Shown here piece by piece: positions 19,690 through 30,574 of a stretch of DNA of 64,000 nt (position 1 is the first letter of the stretch; each line of letters opens with the position of its first letter). Origin of the DNA: Axinella damicornis (taxonomy: Eukaryota; Porifera; Demospongiae; Axinellida; Axinellidae). The DNA is taken from NCBI GenBank assembly GCA_963931865.1, contig OZ007508.1, positions 8,988,781-9,052,780 on the forward strand, read 5' to 3'. The notes beneath the pieces are model-generated. The model had not been told where the DNA came from. It saw nothing but the letters and a program-made list of their open reading frames with translations, and did not search any database. The position numbers and the translations under genes are program-made.

Positions 19690-20325
19690 TGGGATGCTAC
19701 AAAACCTGGGCCGTGGACTCTGGACTGTGGACTGGACAGGGCTGATCAAAACCAGCCAGTAAACACAGCCAAACCTACAAAGGGCTGCTCCAGCTCCATC
19801 TCAAGTTACTTTCTAGCCTGTTGGGTATCGTCTCATCGATTTCCGATAGTTAGAGGTCACGTGCATGTTTAATGAGCTTCAACAAGGGTAGCCATGGCCA
19901 ACTCCTTGTAGGTTCTATACCGACCGTCTTTGACTGCTTTTATGCAGACCACACTCATTTGTTGGGAAAGCACATTCTTCAAGTTTTAATTGAAGCTCCG
20001 GTTAGAATATTTTGCCTGATTGAAGAATTGGAAGAGCAGTTATTTTCAGCAGAAGCGAACTCCATCCTTTCTTGAAGTGTAGAAAACAGAAAGAAGATTC
20101 CTTTTGTCAATGATAGTATGGTTGAAGCTCTTTGTTGAAACTCATTAAATGTGCACATGACCTTTGACCTCTCAGAAGCCGAGAAGATGTCTCAATCTCA
20201 ACAGGCTAGGAAGCACTTGAGACAGAGCTAGAGCAACCCTTCATATGCTGTCTGTATATGATCAGTCCGGAGTCCAGTCCATGGTCCAGTCCACAGTCCA
20301 AAGTCCTGGTTTTGTAGAGTCCCAT
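19690..20325. mobile_element. Inverted-repeat element with GGACTGGACTGGAC-type ends
   Basis: The left end (AAAACCTGGGCCGTGGACTC, TGGACTGTGGACTGGACAGG) and the right end (CCTGTCTGT...GAGTCCAGTCCATGGTCCAG, CAAAGTCCTGGTTTTGTAGA) are complementary. A second copy spans 61615-62895 and shares the interior (GAGCTTCAACAA, TTTGACCTCTCGGAA). Confidence 0.7.
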
Positions 20326-20591
20326 ACTGTCTCCTGGTTGTCATGGTTATAAACCATGGGATATCAGAGTGATGAATACCACAGCAGTGTACATGTAATT
20401 GCCCTCCCTTGAGCTGCACATAATATGCTAAGTAATTAGGTGGAAGTTTGTTGTTGGCATGGTGGTTTTGTAGGTTAAGCCCTCATACAATATTCATTGC
20501 TACGGGTACTGCCTATGTGAGATAGAGCCCTCCCATTCCACATAGCTTTAGTGATAACACACACACTTGAGATCATGAAGTGTAACAGACC

Positions 20592-21198
20592 TAGCCTCGA
20601 TCCCAGGCCTTCTCACCCTAGCGTTTGTACGCGGGGGAAGGCCTGGTAAAACTCGTCACATGCAGTGACGTAAATGGACGTCAGGTGGACGTGTGGAGGA
20701 GTGGCACATTCCCAGGTAAACCACACGACCATCTTCAAGCTTTGTAGCCAGATCTGGTAGCACAGTATACTACAAGCGTTGGAGTCTAGCTACTGTTATA
20801 GAGCCTTTGACTTACTGTTGTGTAGAAAGTTTCAAGCACACTTCGTCACTGCGGGTATCCAACTGTCGGACACTTGAACTCCATAACGTGGCGTATTTCC
20901 TGGCTTCAGACCTTTTGCACAGCTGTGGGGCAGCATTGTGAACCTGAGAAATGTCGCCAAGAGCGCCCGATGTCGACTGCTCAGTCGCTGTTGAACGCCA
21001 GTCCGTTGTCGGTTATCGATCTTGTAGTACGCCTGCTCTGTACACACAGCTCTGCGGTTTACTCGGGAATGTGCCACTCCTCCACACGTCCACCCAACGT
21101 CCACCTAAATCACTGCACGTGACAAGTTTTACCAGGCCTTCCCCTGCGTTAGTACTGCAAGCGACGTACAAATGCTGGGATAAGAAGGCGAGGCTATA
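20592..21198. mobile_element. 607-bp inverted-repeat element, TAGCCTCG...GCCTGGTA ends
   Basis: The left arm (CCAGGCCTTCTCACCCTAGC, AAGGCCTGGTAAAACTCGTC, GTGGAGGAGTGGCACATTCC) and the right arm (GGAATGTGCCACTCCTCCAC, GACAAGTTTTACCAGGCCTT) pair over about 120 bp. No coding sequence is seen. Confidence 0.8.
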
Positions 21199-21236
21199 AT
21201 AGACCTTGTCTACACTTGGCTGCAGTTAATCTGCAT

Positions 21237-22178
21237 TGTTACACTCCTGGTAGGGGAAAAATTGTGCTGCATAATAAAGTAATTGCTGAGCGGGAAGTGA
21301 GGCAACTAATCGTGCAGTGTGGAGGTCGAATCTGAGCTAGTGCGACCATAAGTCCTGTAATGCTTTGAAATGCAATTATTGTGGCCCCACACATAAATAT
21401 ACGCACACGCGCTTATACAACCCTCACTATGTGATCTCACGTTTAGTTGTTTGTCGCTGCGCTGTACGAGTATGAGCTGACAGGAGACAACGATTGACAA
21501 GGCAAAGAGTACAGCAACATTGAGGGAGAACTGATGAGGCGAGGATGGAGACTGTCAGAGTGGCTGACCGCAAGAGAAAGAGACTTGGCAGCCAGAATGA
21601 AGCTGTGTTCGCCGTTCACAGAGACTCGCCATCGCTCGTGATTATGTTCTGCTACTGCCAAATTATATCAAAGCATCCCGCGAGGCATCTCAGCGTGGTC
21701 AACCACGTATGCTCTAGTTTATTAATGTTTGACTACTTGTGAATGGCCTACCAAGATTCTGATCACACCATCATAATCACTATGATGCACTGACCCAAAT
21801 AAATGTTTTGGTGCTGATCAAAGCTCACCTTGGTGGTGGAGATACAAGCGCTTTTGTCTTCCTGTCGGCCGCCATTGCTCGAGCTCTCTCTTCAGCTTTG
21901 TTGCCAGTACAGCTCTTACAAAGTGCCCAGAAAGATTCTTGCCACACAGCTGTGATCGCTGATGCCAAAAACTCAACGTGCTGACGAAATTGTGAGCAAT
22001 GTGTCTATTTCTTATCTCCGCTTTGGCCGCCATTGATGATGTGACTCGATCGACTGAGCATGGTTGTCACTTGACATGTGTGTTAATTGGAACAAGCTGT
22101 AATACTTATAAATAGCTTGTGCTACCAGCGAGAGTTGCAACTGGTTGCAATGGCTGGCTACCAGGAGTGTGGTTGCCC
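21237..22178 (+). repeat. Dispersed repeat, related to 29395-29900 and 41036-41165
   Basis: ACACTCCTGGTAGGGGAAAA and GGCAACTAATCGTGCAGTGT recur at 29404 and 41051. The segment from GAATGGCCTAC to CTACCAGGAGTG (21741-22178) matches 29462-29890 at moderate identity. Confidence 0.7.
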
Positions 22179-22539
22179 CTCATATGTGTATAGAACAACT
22201 TCTGCCATAGTTCACATTCTTCAATTACAACAGCTACTGGTCTGGCTATTGTTTCAGTTGCCATGGTTACCATTAGGTTACCAAGGCTACTGTTCAGTTA
22301 CCATGGTTGCTGTTGCTGTGATTGTCAATTACTGTGGCTGGTGTGCAGATGTTCAGTTACTGGTCTGTTGGGCCATGATGAATTTCCACTTGATCGAGCG
22401 CAGCTCGTAGTCATGTGCTCCGAAAATATGTCCAACCTCCTCTGAAGTGCAACCTTTAGTGGAGAAATGTGATGATGTGCATGTCTGCTTTGGTCTGAGT
22501 TGTTGTGGGCACATACAAGTGGGCTAGAGCTTGGAAACT

Positions 22540-22605
22540 AGCCTCGTTCCCAGTCCCACGCCCAGCTTTTCATTGCTTGCAGTGCAGAATAGCAGGGAGG
22601 GCCTG
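22540..22605. repeat. Relic of the TAGCCTCGTTCCCAG family with GGGCCTGGTA end
   Basis: TAGCCTCGTTCCCAGTCCCA on the left and GGAGGGCCTGGTACATTACA on the right, with a short stem from GCCCAGCTTTTCATTGCTTG. Confidence 0.5.
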
Positions 22606-22966
22606 GTACATTACATACCCAATAAATGACATCTGAAATGCATTTTGCAAATTTCAAACAAAGTAGCAGCTTGATTCTGACGGTGGTACAATTGGGCCAA
22701 CATTCAGAATCCAGTTTTCAATGCAACTGTTGATGACCACCCAGAGAGTGGGCTCTTCTGGCCAATATGTCCACAATGTTGTAACTGCTGTGATGTTGAT
22801 AACTCATCCATATCACACTTTAAAAACAGAAATCTGGTGGTTGTTTTCCAGTTTCCAGATCTCTATCAATTGCATGAGTATAGGCTAAGTGTATAGCATA
22901 ACAAGTTACTGCACATTAACAAGAGGAAATTTACACTTATAGTTTCCAGGTTCGTAGAGTTAGTTA

Positions 22967-23560
22967 GAACGAAGGTAACTCATCAAAGTCGTCATCCTCA
23001 TGACCTTGATATGGTGGCAGCTCATGTTCTGTCCCTTGGCTGGTCACACAGATTCCTTGGAATAGAGCCAAAAGGTCATTGAATCCTTTCAGCTCCATTT
23101 TGGTGGCAATGATGGAGCTGCTCTTGCAAAGTGGACATACCGTGCTACTTGATACCCATGTTTCCAGGCATACCATGCATCCAACCAACCGTTAGCAGCA
23201 TCCTGCGATGACAGGTTGTCTAACCGCTTGCTTACATATCACACATTCAATGCACACTTAATCATTGACTGTTTTTCAAGGCGGCGTAAATGCTGCTTGA
23301 TGTCATGCAGACCTGACTTAACTTCCTCTTCAAATTTGAGCTGCACTGGGACTAACAGGAGGAGAATCTGTGTCCTCATCGCCTGTTAGATCTATTTCAG
23401 AACCTTTAGCTTTTGGCCCCTTGCCTTTAATTTTGTCGTACAGCTTTGCAGAAGCAGCCAGGATTTCCGAGATGATGATCGCCAGAAGTCACCACGTGTA
23501 CGTGCTTGGGGCATCCAGAATGGGATAAAGTTTGTTGTTGAGAATTATGTCTTTTACTAG
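22967..23560 (-). pseudogene. Decayed RING-finger protein gene
   Basis: On the minus strand, fragments in shifting frames read first TVTEVIVCLTDNDACSVKVV, then (about 23380-23460) KLYDKIKGKGPKAKGSEIDL with an acidic tail, then a coiled-coil-like HDIKQHLRRLEKQ. A Cys-rich domain follows with CVICKQAVRQPVIAGCC, a TAA stop, then LVGCMVCLETW and STVCPLC, ending in PPYQGHEDDDFDELPSF. The CxxC-CC-CxxC-CPLC spacing is RING-like and resembles uncharacterised RING proteins found in multicopy in corals, sponges and fish (from memory). The TAA within the finger plus frame changes indicate a pseudogene, possibly of a transposon-borne gene. Confidence 0.6.
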
Positions 23561-24179
23561 CTGTGCTACGACCTTAACGCTACAAGCATCATTATCAGTA
23601 AGGCACACTATGACCTCAGTAACCGTTTCGGATGTTAATTTTCCGGCTTTCGTGCACTTGAGAGTCACTAGACCAATTGTTTTGCGAGTGACCTTTCTTA
23701 CCTTTGAAGAAAATGCTGGTGGTGGTGGTCGTTTTAAGGACTAGCCGAACTAATAAGTTGTGTATGAACCATATGGACCAGGTGCACTTAGCCCTGGGTT
23801 GGGCCCGGTTGTTGCTTGAGTACTGGAGTCCTTATGTGGGATGCCAATGTACTTGGGACTACCTAGCTGGTGCACGGATGCCCTCCAGGGGGCTACCTCT
23901 ACTGATCTGGAACACTCCTTTGACATATCCCCAATCAAACTGTCAGCCAATAAACTCTCCTTGAGCAAATGCCCTTCCCAATCTTCACCTGCATTGCCGA
24001 CCACCATCTGAAGAAGCTTCCTTCATCACATCAATTCCTGGCCACCCTCTACTCTATGCCCTCCTGAGTGGTGTCTAGCAAATTCATTCATAAGAGAGGT
24101 GAGCCAAAAATTCATCGAACGTATGACCTATTGCCTTCGCAAGTGTGATAGGGAAGTTATTGAACTAAACCCTTGGCTC

Positions 24180-24450
24180 ACAGCTGGAGATTATACTGCC
24201 GATCAAACCAGATCATTGACTCCGGTTCCAGAAGGGATTTCCCCACCCTTGCCTCAAGTCTGGAGATTATACTGCCTATCAAACCAGATCATTGACTCTG
24301 GTTCCAGAAGGGAGTTCCCACCCTTGCCACACGGCTGGAGATTATAGTGCCGATCAAACCAGATCATTAAGTCCAGTTCCAGAAGGGATTTCCCCACCCT
24401 TGCCTCATAGCTGGAGATTATAGAGTCTACTGCCGATCAAATCAGATGTT
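24180..24450. repeat. Tandem repeat, about 78-bp units
   Basis: Four imperfect units carry CTGGAGATTATACTGCCGAT, CAAACCAGATCATTGACTCC and GGTTCCAGAAGGGATTTCCC. Confidence 0.85.
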
Positions 24451-24520
24451 GACTTGGGTATCCAGAAGGGATTTCTGATAATACAGGTGGCAGAAGCCAA
24501 CAGCATTTTTCATCAGCGTT

Positions 24521-24559
<39 letters not shown>
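24521..24559. repeat. C homopolymer, about 38 bp
   Basis: A run of C bounded by GTTA and TCCTCC. It is the strand-reversed equivalent of the G run at 10268. Confidence 0.9.
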
Positions 24560-24562
<3 letters not shown>

Positions 24563-25560
24563 TCCCCTCCCTCCTGCTTTTCAGGAGAAAGCCTGGGACC
24601 ATGGCTAGATTGAGTGTGGCATTTGCTTGTGCAGGGAGGGGTGTGGCTACCTGGAGGTACGTCAGAGTGGGGGCAACTAGCTGGTATGGGACTATATAGC
24701 TGGTGCAGGGAGGGGTCTTTCATCCTGCCTGGATCGAGGTTTGTCAGAGAGTGTTTGGACTAACTGGTGCAGGGAGGGGTGTTGGGGAGGCATGCATCAG
24801 ATAGAATATCTGTAGGTTTAGCATAATGTATGTACGTGTAGTGATGGCTGCACTGCATTTATTTGAAAGTGAACGAGGTTTTGGTTCCATCTTCAAGCAT
24901 TATTATACTAGTTTCACAGAGAGGAGTACTGCTCTTGATTCCCCCTAGAGCGTACGGAAAAATACATCTGTTGTCAGTACTTATAAGTGAACGCACCTCA
25001 CTGGAAGATAGGGAGTTGCCTATGGTTTCAGAAGACTAGGAAATGGAAATGCTTTTGGCAAGCCACTTGTGGAACCTTCCTGTGAACAGGGAAATTTGAG
25101 GACGGATGTGCCTTTCTGTACTATGTATGTGCCATGTAGACCTACCTTCAAGCAGTCAGCAACATTCGCTAACCCCTGTAAGATCGGTTGGTAGCAAAAG
25201 GGCAGTGGGAAGGCTGAAAGGTTCTTAGAAGCTATGTACGAAGGGGTGTGTGTCATGGTGTCATGAACCAACTACGAAGTAAGTCCTGCTTACAAGCTGT
25301 TTAAACTGACCTGTTTTGAATCCTCAATCGTTCGGTGACATACATAATAATTACGTGCATGCTCTACGATTTCATTGGCCGCCCTGCATTCCATATGAGA
25401 AAGGTGTTAGTGGCAAGAAATCTCACTAAAACCACCAGACGTTCTCCATAGGGTGCACATTGATAACTGGGCACGAGATTAAATTGAGTGGATTGATTCC
25501 TAAAGCCCATGATAAGCCATTTGAGTGCTAACAACTGCATTCACATTCTCTTGCTCCTAG

Positions 25561-25688
25561 TGACTGAGGTCGACAAGACTGTAGGAGTTCAGCCAATGAA
25601 CAAACAAGCACTGATCATCGGCACATGCTATATCCTAGCAATTGGATGCAGTCTTCAAAGATTGTGGCTGATGCGTATGCGAGACTGA
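25561..25688 (+). CDS. Possible terminal exon, membrane-anchored C-terminus
   Basis: Acceptor TTCTCTTGCTCCTAG precedes 41 codons ending at TGA. The peptide TEVDKTVGVQPMNKQALIIG continues TCYILAIGCSLQRLWLMRMR and ends in Asp. It has one hydrophobic stretch (ALIIGTCYILAIGCSL) followed by basic residues, the look of a tail anchor. The family is not recognised, and the gene upstream could be that of the 17582-17657 exon, or another. Confidence 0.4.
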
Positions 25689-25819
25689 GAGGTACGTAGG
25701 CTGCTGGCAAATTGCCAAATTAAACCCCCCGCCAAATTTTCCCGCTATAATATTATAGTACGTACTCTATGGCATGACAATTGCTGTCCAATTATGTAGA
25801 ATGGGGCAATGAAATGTCA

Positions 25820-26028
25820 AATGGCTAACCCCTCCACTCCCTCCCTCCCTCCACTCCGTCCCTCCCTCCCTCTCCTCCCCCCTCCACTCCATCCCTCCCT
25901 CCACTCCATCCCTCCCTCCACTCTTTCCCCCTCTCCACTCCTTCCCCACTCCACTACTCCATTCCTCCCTCTAATCCTTCCCTCCTCCATCCATTCCCTC
26001 CCCCGTTCCTCTCCGCCCCCCCCCTCCA
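25820..26028. repeat. CT-rich tract (CCCTCCACTCCAT)n
   Basis: A strongly strand-asymmetric pyrimidine tract of about 210 bp ends directly at an AG acceptor used by the putative exon at 26030. Confidence 0.85.
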
Positions 26029-26029
26029 G

Positions 26030-26067
26030 GTGGTGTTTGCCAGAGGTGACTGCACTCACAATACTAG
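26030..26067 (+). CDS. Putative small exon (VVFARGDCTHNT)
   Basis: The long pyrimidine tract and CCTCCAG form a good acceptor, and the donor is GTTTGT. The 38 bases end in phase 2 and join the possible terminal exon at 26267 to give VVFARGDCTHNTSIGKQLQW. It is too short to recognise. Confidence 0.25.
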
Positions 26068-26266
26068 GTTTGTAAAAATTAATGTGTGTCTGTGTGAAGC
26101 GGGGACAGTGGGAGGTGCATAGCTCAGGAATGGTTGGTCAGCATCCTGTCACAATGTAGCTCACATTACGATCGCATCTTACACAAACACGTACATCACC
26201 ACTCCCCCACCTCCCCATCATCTGCTCTATATCACTAATATTCACTATCTGCCTCCTTGCCTGCAG

Positions 26267-26306
26267 CATTGGCAAACAGCTGCAGTGGACAACACACACT
26301 AGCTAG
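26267..26306 (+). CDS. Putative terminal exon following 26030-26067
   Basis: Acceptor CTTGCCTGCAG precedes a frame that reads IGKQLQWTTHTS then TAG, in phase with the previous small exon. The evidence is only splice-site and phase agreement. Confidence 0.25.
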
Positions 26307-26496
26307 AGTGCTCATGTGAGCTTGTAGTAGGCCTTGGCGAAGTATGCTCAGAAACTTATTCATGAGCATCTCGAGTTGAAGTACATGTATCTCAGAAGAG
26401 AGTCATAGTTGAGCATTGAGCTCATTCAAAGTGGTGAGCAATGCACATCCCTATTGTTTTTTCAGAACTTCCAGGTCTAGGGCTTCATTGTATATA

Positions 26497-27171
26497 CCGT
26501 AGTCTCTCGAAAATACGCCCACCCTCGAAAATACGCCCACCCCCCTTTTTCGCGACAAGTTGTTGCAAAGGGTCATTTATTACTCGAAAGTACGCCCACC
26601 CTATTAGCTCGAACAGGAAAGCACTTGAATAGCTCCTGAAGAAGCACTGTCAAAGAGGTTGGACTAAGAAATGAAGGCTGGCTATCGCTACTATTTGCAA
26701 TGAATTTCATTATGTTGCATGCCATTGCATAATCAGCTGTGCACTGAATGCATGACATGAGACCGTGCACGCGCTGTGCATTGGATGTTTGTGTCTTCGC
26801 GTGTGCAATCGCCTTAGCGTAGCACTAGCAGCGCACTACGGATTTCTAGGAAGCAGCAGCAATCGGCAAGTCCCGAAGATAGTCTGCGCACTCTTGTCAT
26901 TCAAGCAGTTCTGCTGTGTCTTGTTTGCTGTTCCTGTAGCTACTCACACGAAGAGATTGTTCCTGCTCACCAAGAAACTCCGGGACTAGTTAAGCCTTGC
27001 TAGAATGACTGTTGCAGTATTGCACTCGTATACGCATGTACTTGGGTGGGCCTACTTTCGAGTCAAGGGTGGGCCTATTTTCGGGATTGGGGTCCTCGAA
27101 AATACGCCCATCCCCCTCTTTGAGCAGATTCTAAATTCATCGCCCATGGGCGTATTTTCGAGAGACTACGG
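26497..27171. mobile_element. TA-flanked element with CCGTAGTCTCTCG termini, copy 2 (inverted)
   Basis: TA-flanked with the same ends as 9338-10024. Read in reverse complement, it matches that copy nearly base for base, including the GTTGCATGCCATTGCATAAT and CGATTGCACACGCGAAGACA interior segments. Confidence 0.85.
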
Positions 27172-27244
27172 TACACATGCGCCAAAACGAACATATCAGA
27201 CAGCCTCCCACCAGGGTAATGATGTCATGTATTCTTACCTATGC

Positions 27245-27598
27245 AGATCTCCAACTCAAAATCAAAGAACCAAGAGCTGTTATCAAAATTGAACTTCTCA
27301 CATTGATTATTAATAATGACAATCATTATGCACATAATTATCTGACTTCGTATTTCTATGGAATGAACTGTCAGGCTACATTGTACATGCAGTTGGTCCA
27401 CTAAAGTGGATCAAATTTGTTTTGGCTCCGTGTGCACACTCTGTTCCACTGGTTCTCTCAGTTTCACTGCTGGATTATGTCGTACGGGAGGGGAGCTTTC
27501 GGCCTTCAAAGTTCAAACCATATGATTGTGATTTCATCCTAAGATTAAAAGGATATAGTGATCTTCCATGGCCACCTCCTGAAAAACACAGAAACTAG
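27245..27598 (+). CDS. Coding-like terminal segment with a frame change, unrecognised
   Basis: After acceptor-like CTTACCTATGCAG (27246), the frame reads LQLKIKEPRAVIKIELLTLI and NNDNHYAHNYLTSYFYG. A second frame, open from acceptor TCAG at 27374 or 1-2 codons before, reads YIVHAVGPLKWIKFVLAPCA, then SVPLVLSVSLLDYVVREGS, then KYDCDF-like sequence and LRLKGYSDLPWPPPEKHRN, ending in TAG at 27596-27598. The two overlap by a few codons, so either a short intron or a one-base indel separates them. Sequence quality (no stops, few rare combinations) argues for real coding DNA. The product is unknown. Confidence 0.5.
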
Positions 27599-28319
27599 GG
27601 AAAATTACCCTTCTTCAGACTCATCTATCTAATTTAGGGATGGATGTGGGTGTGGTCTTGAAGTGCAGTTCACCGCCCCCACATACACTAGACTTGTTCC
27701 CATGCATGCCCAGAACAAGACTACATGTACAGACACAAAGTGTTTCACACCATCATCAATACCAATTGCATTCCTGATTGTATAATTATAAACAAATTGC
27801 TTCTTTCCCAGCCCCCCACTCTACTGCATAATTATGTTACCCCTGGAGAAGGCCACGTATGTGGTCAAGAAAGCAGAACAGGAGATGGCCTTGGAACGAT
27901 GTTAATTATAATGCTGTTCATTTGAAATGCACATTTTCTTTTCGATAGATGGGTGGCGCTGTGTGTGTGTGTGTGCATACGTATAGTTGGTGGATAAAGG
28001 ATGCCCACATGTAGAAATGCATGTGCTTGTCTTTTGGTGAATGTGCCACTGGATGCCTCACCTGCTTTGCCAGAGCCACTGTATGTGTCTGCTGTGATGG
28101 CATCTGTGTGCTGAGGAGAGGATGTACAGTGATGTGTACACTGCTACCGGTATGATGTCGTGTGGTCGGTAAAATGATCATGCTAAGATGGAGCTTTGCT
28201 GAAAATGTGTTTTGATGTGAATATAGTGATATTGGCTTTTGCCGATGTTCTGATATATACCATGATGATGACATCATCCCATACAAGCACAGTGAGTGAG
28301 TACTAGTATATAGGGCATT

Positions 28320-28386
28320 ATACCACTCCTGAGTCAGCATATATAACACCTGAGGTGTTAAATATGCTGACTCAGGAGTGGTATAT
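28320..28386. repeat. Perfect hairpin, TATACCACTCCTGAGTCAGC arms
   Basis: CCACTCCTGAGTCAGCATAT pairs with ATATGCTGACTCAGGAGTGG around AACACCTGAGGTGTT, itself a palindrome. Confidence 0.85.
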
Positions 28387-28401
28387 ATGCAGACACAGCA
28401 A

Positions 28402-28712
28402 AAATGAAGCGCTGTATGCCAGAAAGTAGTTGAGAAAGGCTATCACGCCTGGCCTCCTTCACGAACAAGCAAAGCCAATGACACAGCTCAGCCATATTGC
28501 TAGTGCAAGCTCTTCAATGGGCCATTTCTCATCGCTACGCTCGCAAAATGAAGCGCTGTATGCCAGAAAGTAGTTGAGAAAGGCTATGTGGTGTATAGGG
28601 CTTTCCGTAAACATGCCTGGCCTCCTTCGCGAACACGCAAACCAATGATACAGCTCAGCCATTTTCGCTAGTGCAAAGCACTTGGATGGGACATTTCTCA
28701 TCGCTACGCTTG
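28402..28712. repeat. Two-unit tandem duplication
   Basis: AAAATGAAGCGCTGTATGCC through ATTTCTCATCGCTACGCT occurs twice (about 28402-28543 and 28546-28712), with the second unit carrying a small insertion (GTGGTGTATAGGGCTTTCCG). Confidence 0.85.
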
Positions 28713-29394
28713 TTTCGTTCCTCTGCCCACGACATGATCCTGTACTTAGCAACTATGACTGCACTGACAATGCTAGCTGCTAAGCATGTGGTTATGCAAT
28801 AAGCATGCTCCATTTATCGGCCAAGTTATCAGCAGAATTTACCGATACCAATACTCCCCAGGAAGGTGATTATCAGCCTGATACCGATATAACCAATCCG
28901 ATTGAGAATGCTTTATGTACTACGGTACAGTGAGAGTATCGAGTCTTGTATGATAAACATGGAACTGGTAGGAAGGGCAGCTGTTGTGGTGGAGGTGTGT
29001 GCGTGTGGGTTGTATCCAACAAAAATCCCCCCTCTCCCACCCCCGTGCTCTACAAACCAATTATGTTGAAAATTGCTGCATGTGGAAATGAGTGTTCAAC
29101 ATAGGTGGATCGTGGATTGGGTAATGGGGTGAGTTGGGGTGGGGGGGGGGTCTGCGTGTGTCTGTCTGACAGGTGAGGCGCGGCGAGCATGAGGGCTAAC
29201 AAGCAAGAGCTACGTAGGATGCTCATGTAAAATAAACCCACAGTCCTGCTGGCCATGAGTGAAAATATGCTTGGAATGTAAGTGACATCTTAAACTTAAA
29301 TCTTAACTAAAAATTACTTTACCCCTCCCCCTAAATTCATTTGTAAGTTGAAAGGCTTGTGAACACAAAAGTATATTGCATCAATGTATATGCC

Positions 29395-29890
29395 ATCAAT
29401 GTTGCACTCCTGGTAGGGAAAAATTGTGCGCCGTGTAATGTAATGTATTGACTACCTTAGGAATGGCCTACAAAGAAACCGTCATGATCACTGTCACGCA
29501 GTGACCCAAACATAGCATTTTGGTGCTGAAACTCGCCTTGGTGCTGGAGGTACAAGTGCTTTTGTCATGCCGTCGGCTGCCATTGCTCGAGTGTTCCCTT
29601 CGACTTTCGTAGCCAGTATATATACTAGTACAGATTTCAGAAAGGCCCACAAAGATTCTGATCACATAGTCGTCGTTCACTGACGCTTACATGCTGAAAC
29701 TCACCGTGCTGGCGAAGATGTGAGCGCTGTAATAATTTCTTGTCTTCACCTTTGCCGCCAGTGCAGGTGATCGACTGAGAGTGGTAGCCACGTGGCAAGT
29801 GCACTAATTGGAACGAACTGTAATACCTCAGTTAGCTTGCTCTGCAGTGAGTGACAACCAGGGTTGCAACAGCTACCAGGAGTGCGATTG
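29395..29890 (+). repeat. Dispersed repeat related to 21237-22178
   Basis: Shares GCACTCCTGGTAGGGAAAAA, GAATGGCCTAC, GCTGCCATTGCTCGAG and CAACTGCTACCAGGAGTG-type blocks with the earlier copy, with many substitutions. Confidence 0.65.
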
Positions 29891-29891
29891 T

Positions 29892-29953
29892 TAGCCTCGT
29901 ACCCAGGCTTTTTCTCGCAGAGGTAAGAGGAAATGAGCCTGGGTACGAGGCTA
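29892..29953. mobile_element. 62-bp micro-MITE with perfect 9-bp target duplication
   Basis: It starts TAGCCTCGTACCCAGGCT and ends AGCCTGGGTACGAGGCTA, flanked by TGCGATTGT on both sides (29883-29891 and 29954-29962). It is the smallest complete element seen and the clearest evidence of 9-bp duplications for this family. Confidence 0.85.
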
Positions 29954-30017
29954 TGCGATTGTCCCCTCCAAACATGAAAGTAATATTAGCATAATTTCTC
30001 CCCAAAATTTTTATGGG

Positions 30018-30215
30018 TAGTAGTAATGGCCTGTCCTACTCTACCTCTCGAAAGCACAAGGAAACAATAGAAATGCCATTATTCATCCTCAGTCACCCAT
30101 CATTAAATGTAGCATTTGTTAGTGGGATGGGACTGAGGATGAGTGATGGCATTCCTTGTTTCTTTGCTTTGTTAAGAGGTGGAATAGGACAGGCCATCAC
30201 TAAATCCCTTTCAAT
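30018..30215. mobile_element. Fold-back MITE related to 14012-14295
   Basis: The arms (TAATGGCCTGTCCTACTCTACCTC and AGAGGTGGAATAGGACAGGCCAT; CCTCAGTCACCCATCATTAA and its partner) share GGCCTGTC, AAGCACAAGGAAACAA and AAATGCC features with the 14-kb copy. Frames inside are structural artefacts. Confidence 0.75.
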
Positions 30216-30574
30216 AAACATTCTAGCCATGCCATTGCATGTTCTTACCATCCCTAAATTGTCGCAAGCTCCTGCTCCTCCTAGTCCTGCTTCTTTTCAT
30301 TCCTCCTCAATGATTCGAGCTTGCAACAATCTACAGTTTGTAATAAAGAAACTTGTGAGCCCATTGCCCATGGACTCCAGCTCCCATCAATGTAGAATGT
30401 GAACCTCTAGATGTGTACCAATGTGGGGATAGGAAGGGACAGAGGATGTGTAAAGTCCCTTTGCTTTTATTAGAGGCAAAGAATGACATGATTGCATGAT
30501 TCGATCAAGATCTTCCTGAATACAGCATTCGCCATGCATCACCCTGGAATTAGTGGTGGTAGCTCCATAAGATA

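Noticed and set aside
28402..28712. CRISPR-like array
   Set aside because: There are only two units of about 150 bp with no short spacer-repeat pattern, and the DNA is eukaryotic.
30013..30402. 129-codon open frame
   Set aside because: Its first half lies entirely in a fold-back MITE and no family or splice evidence supports it.
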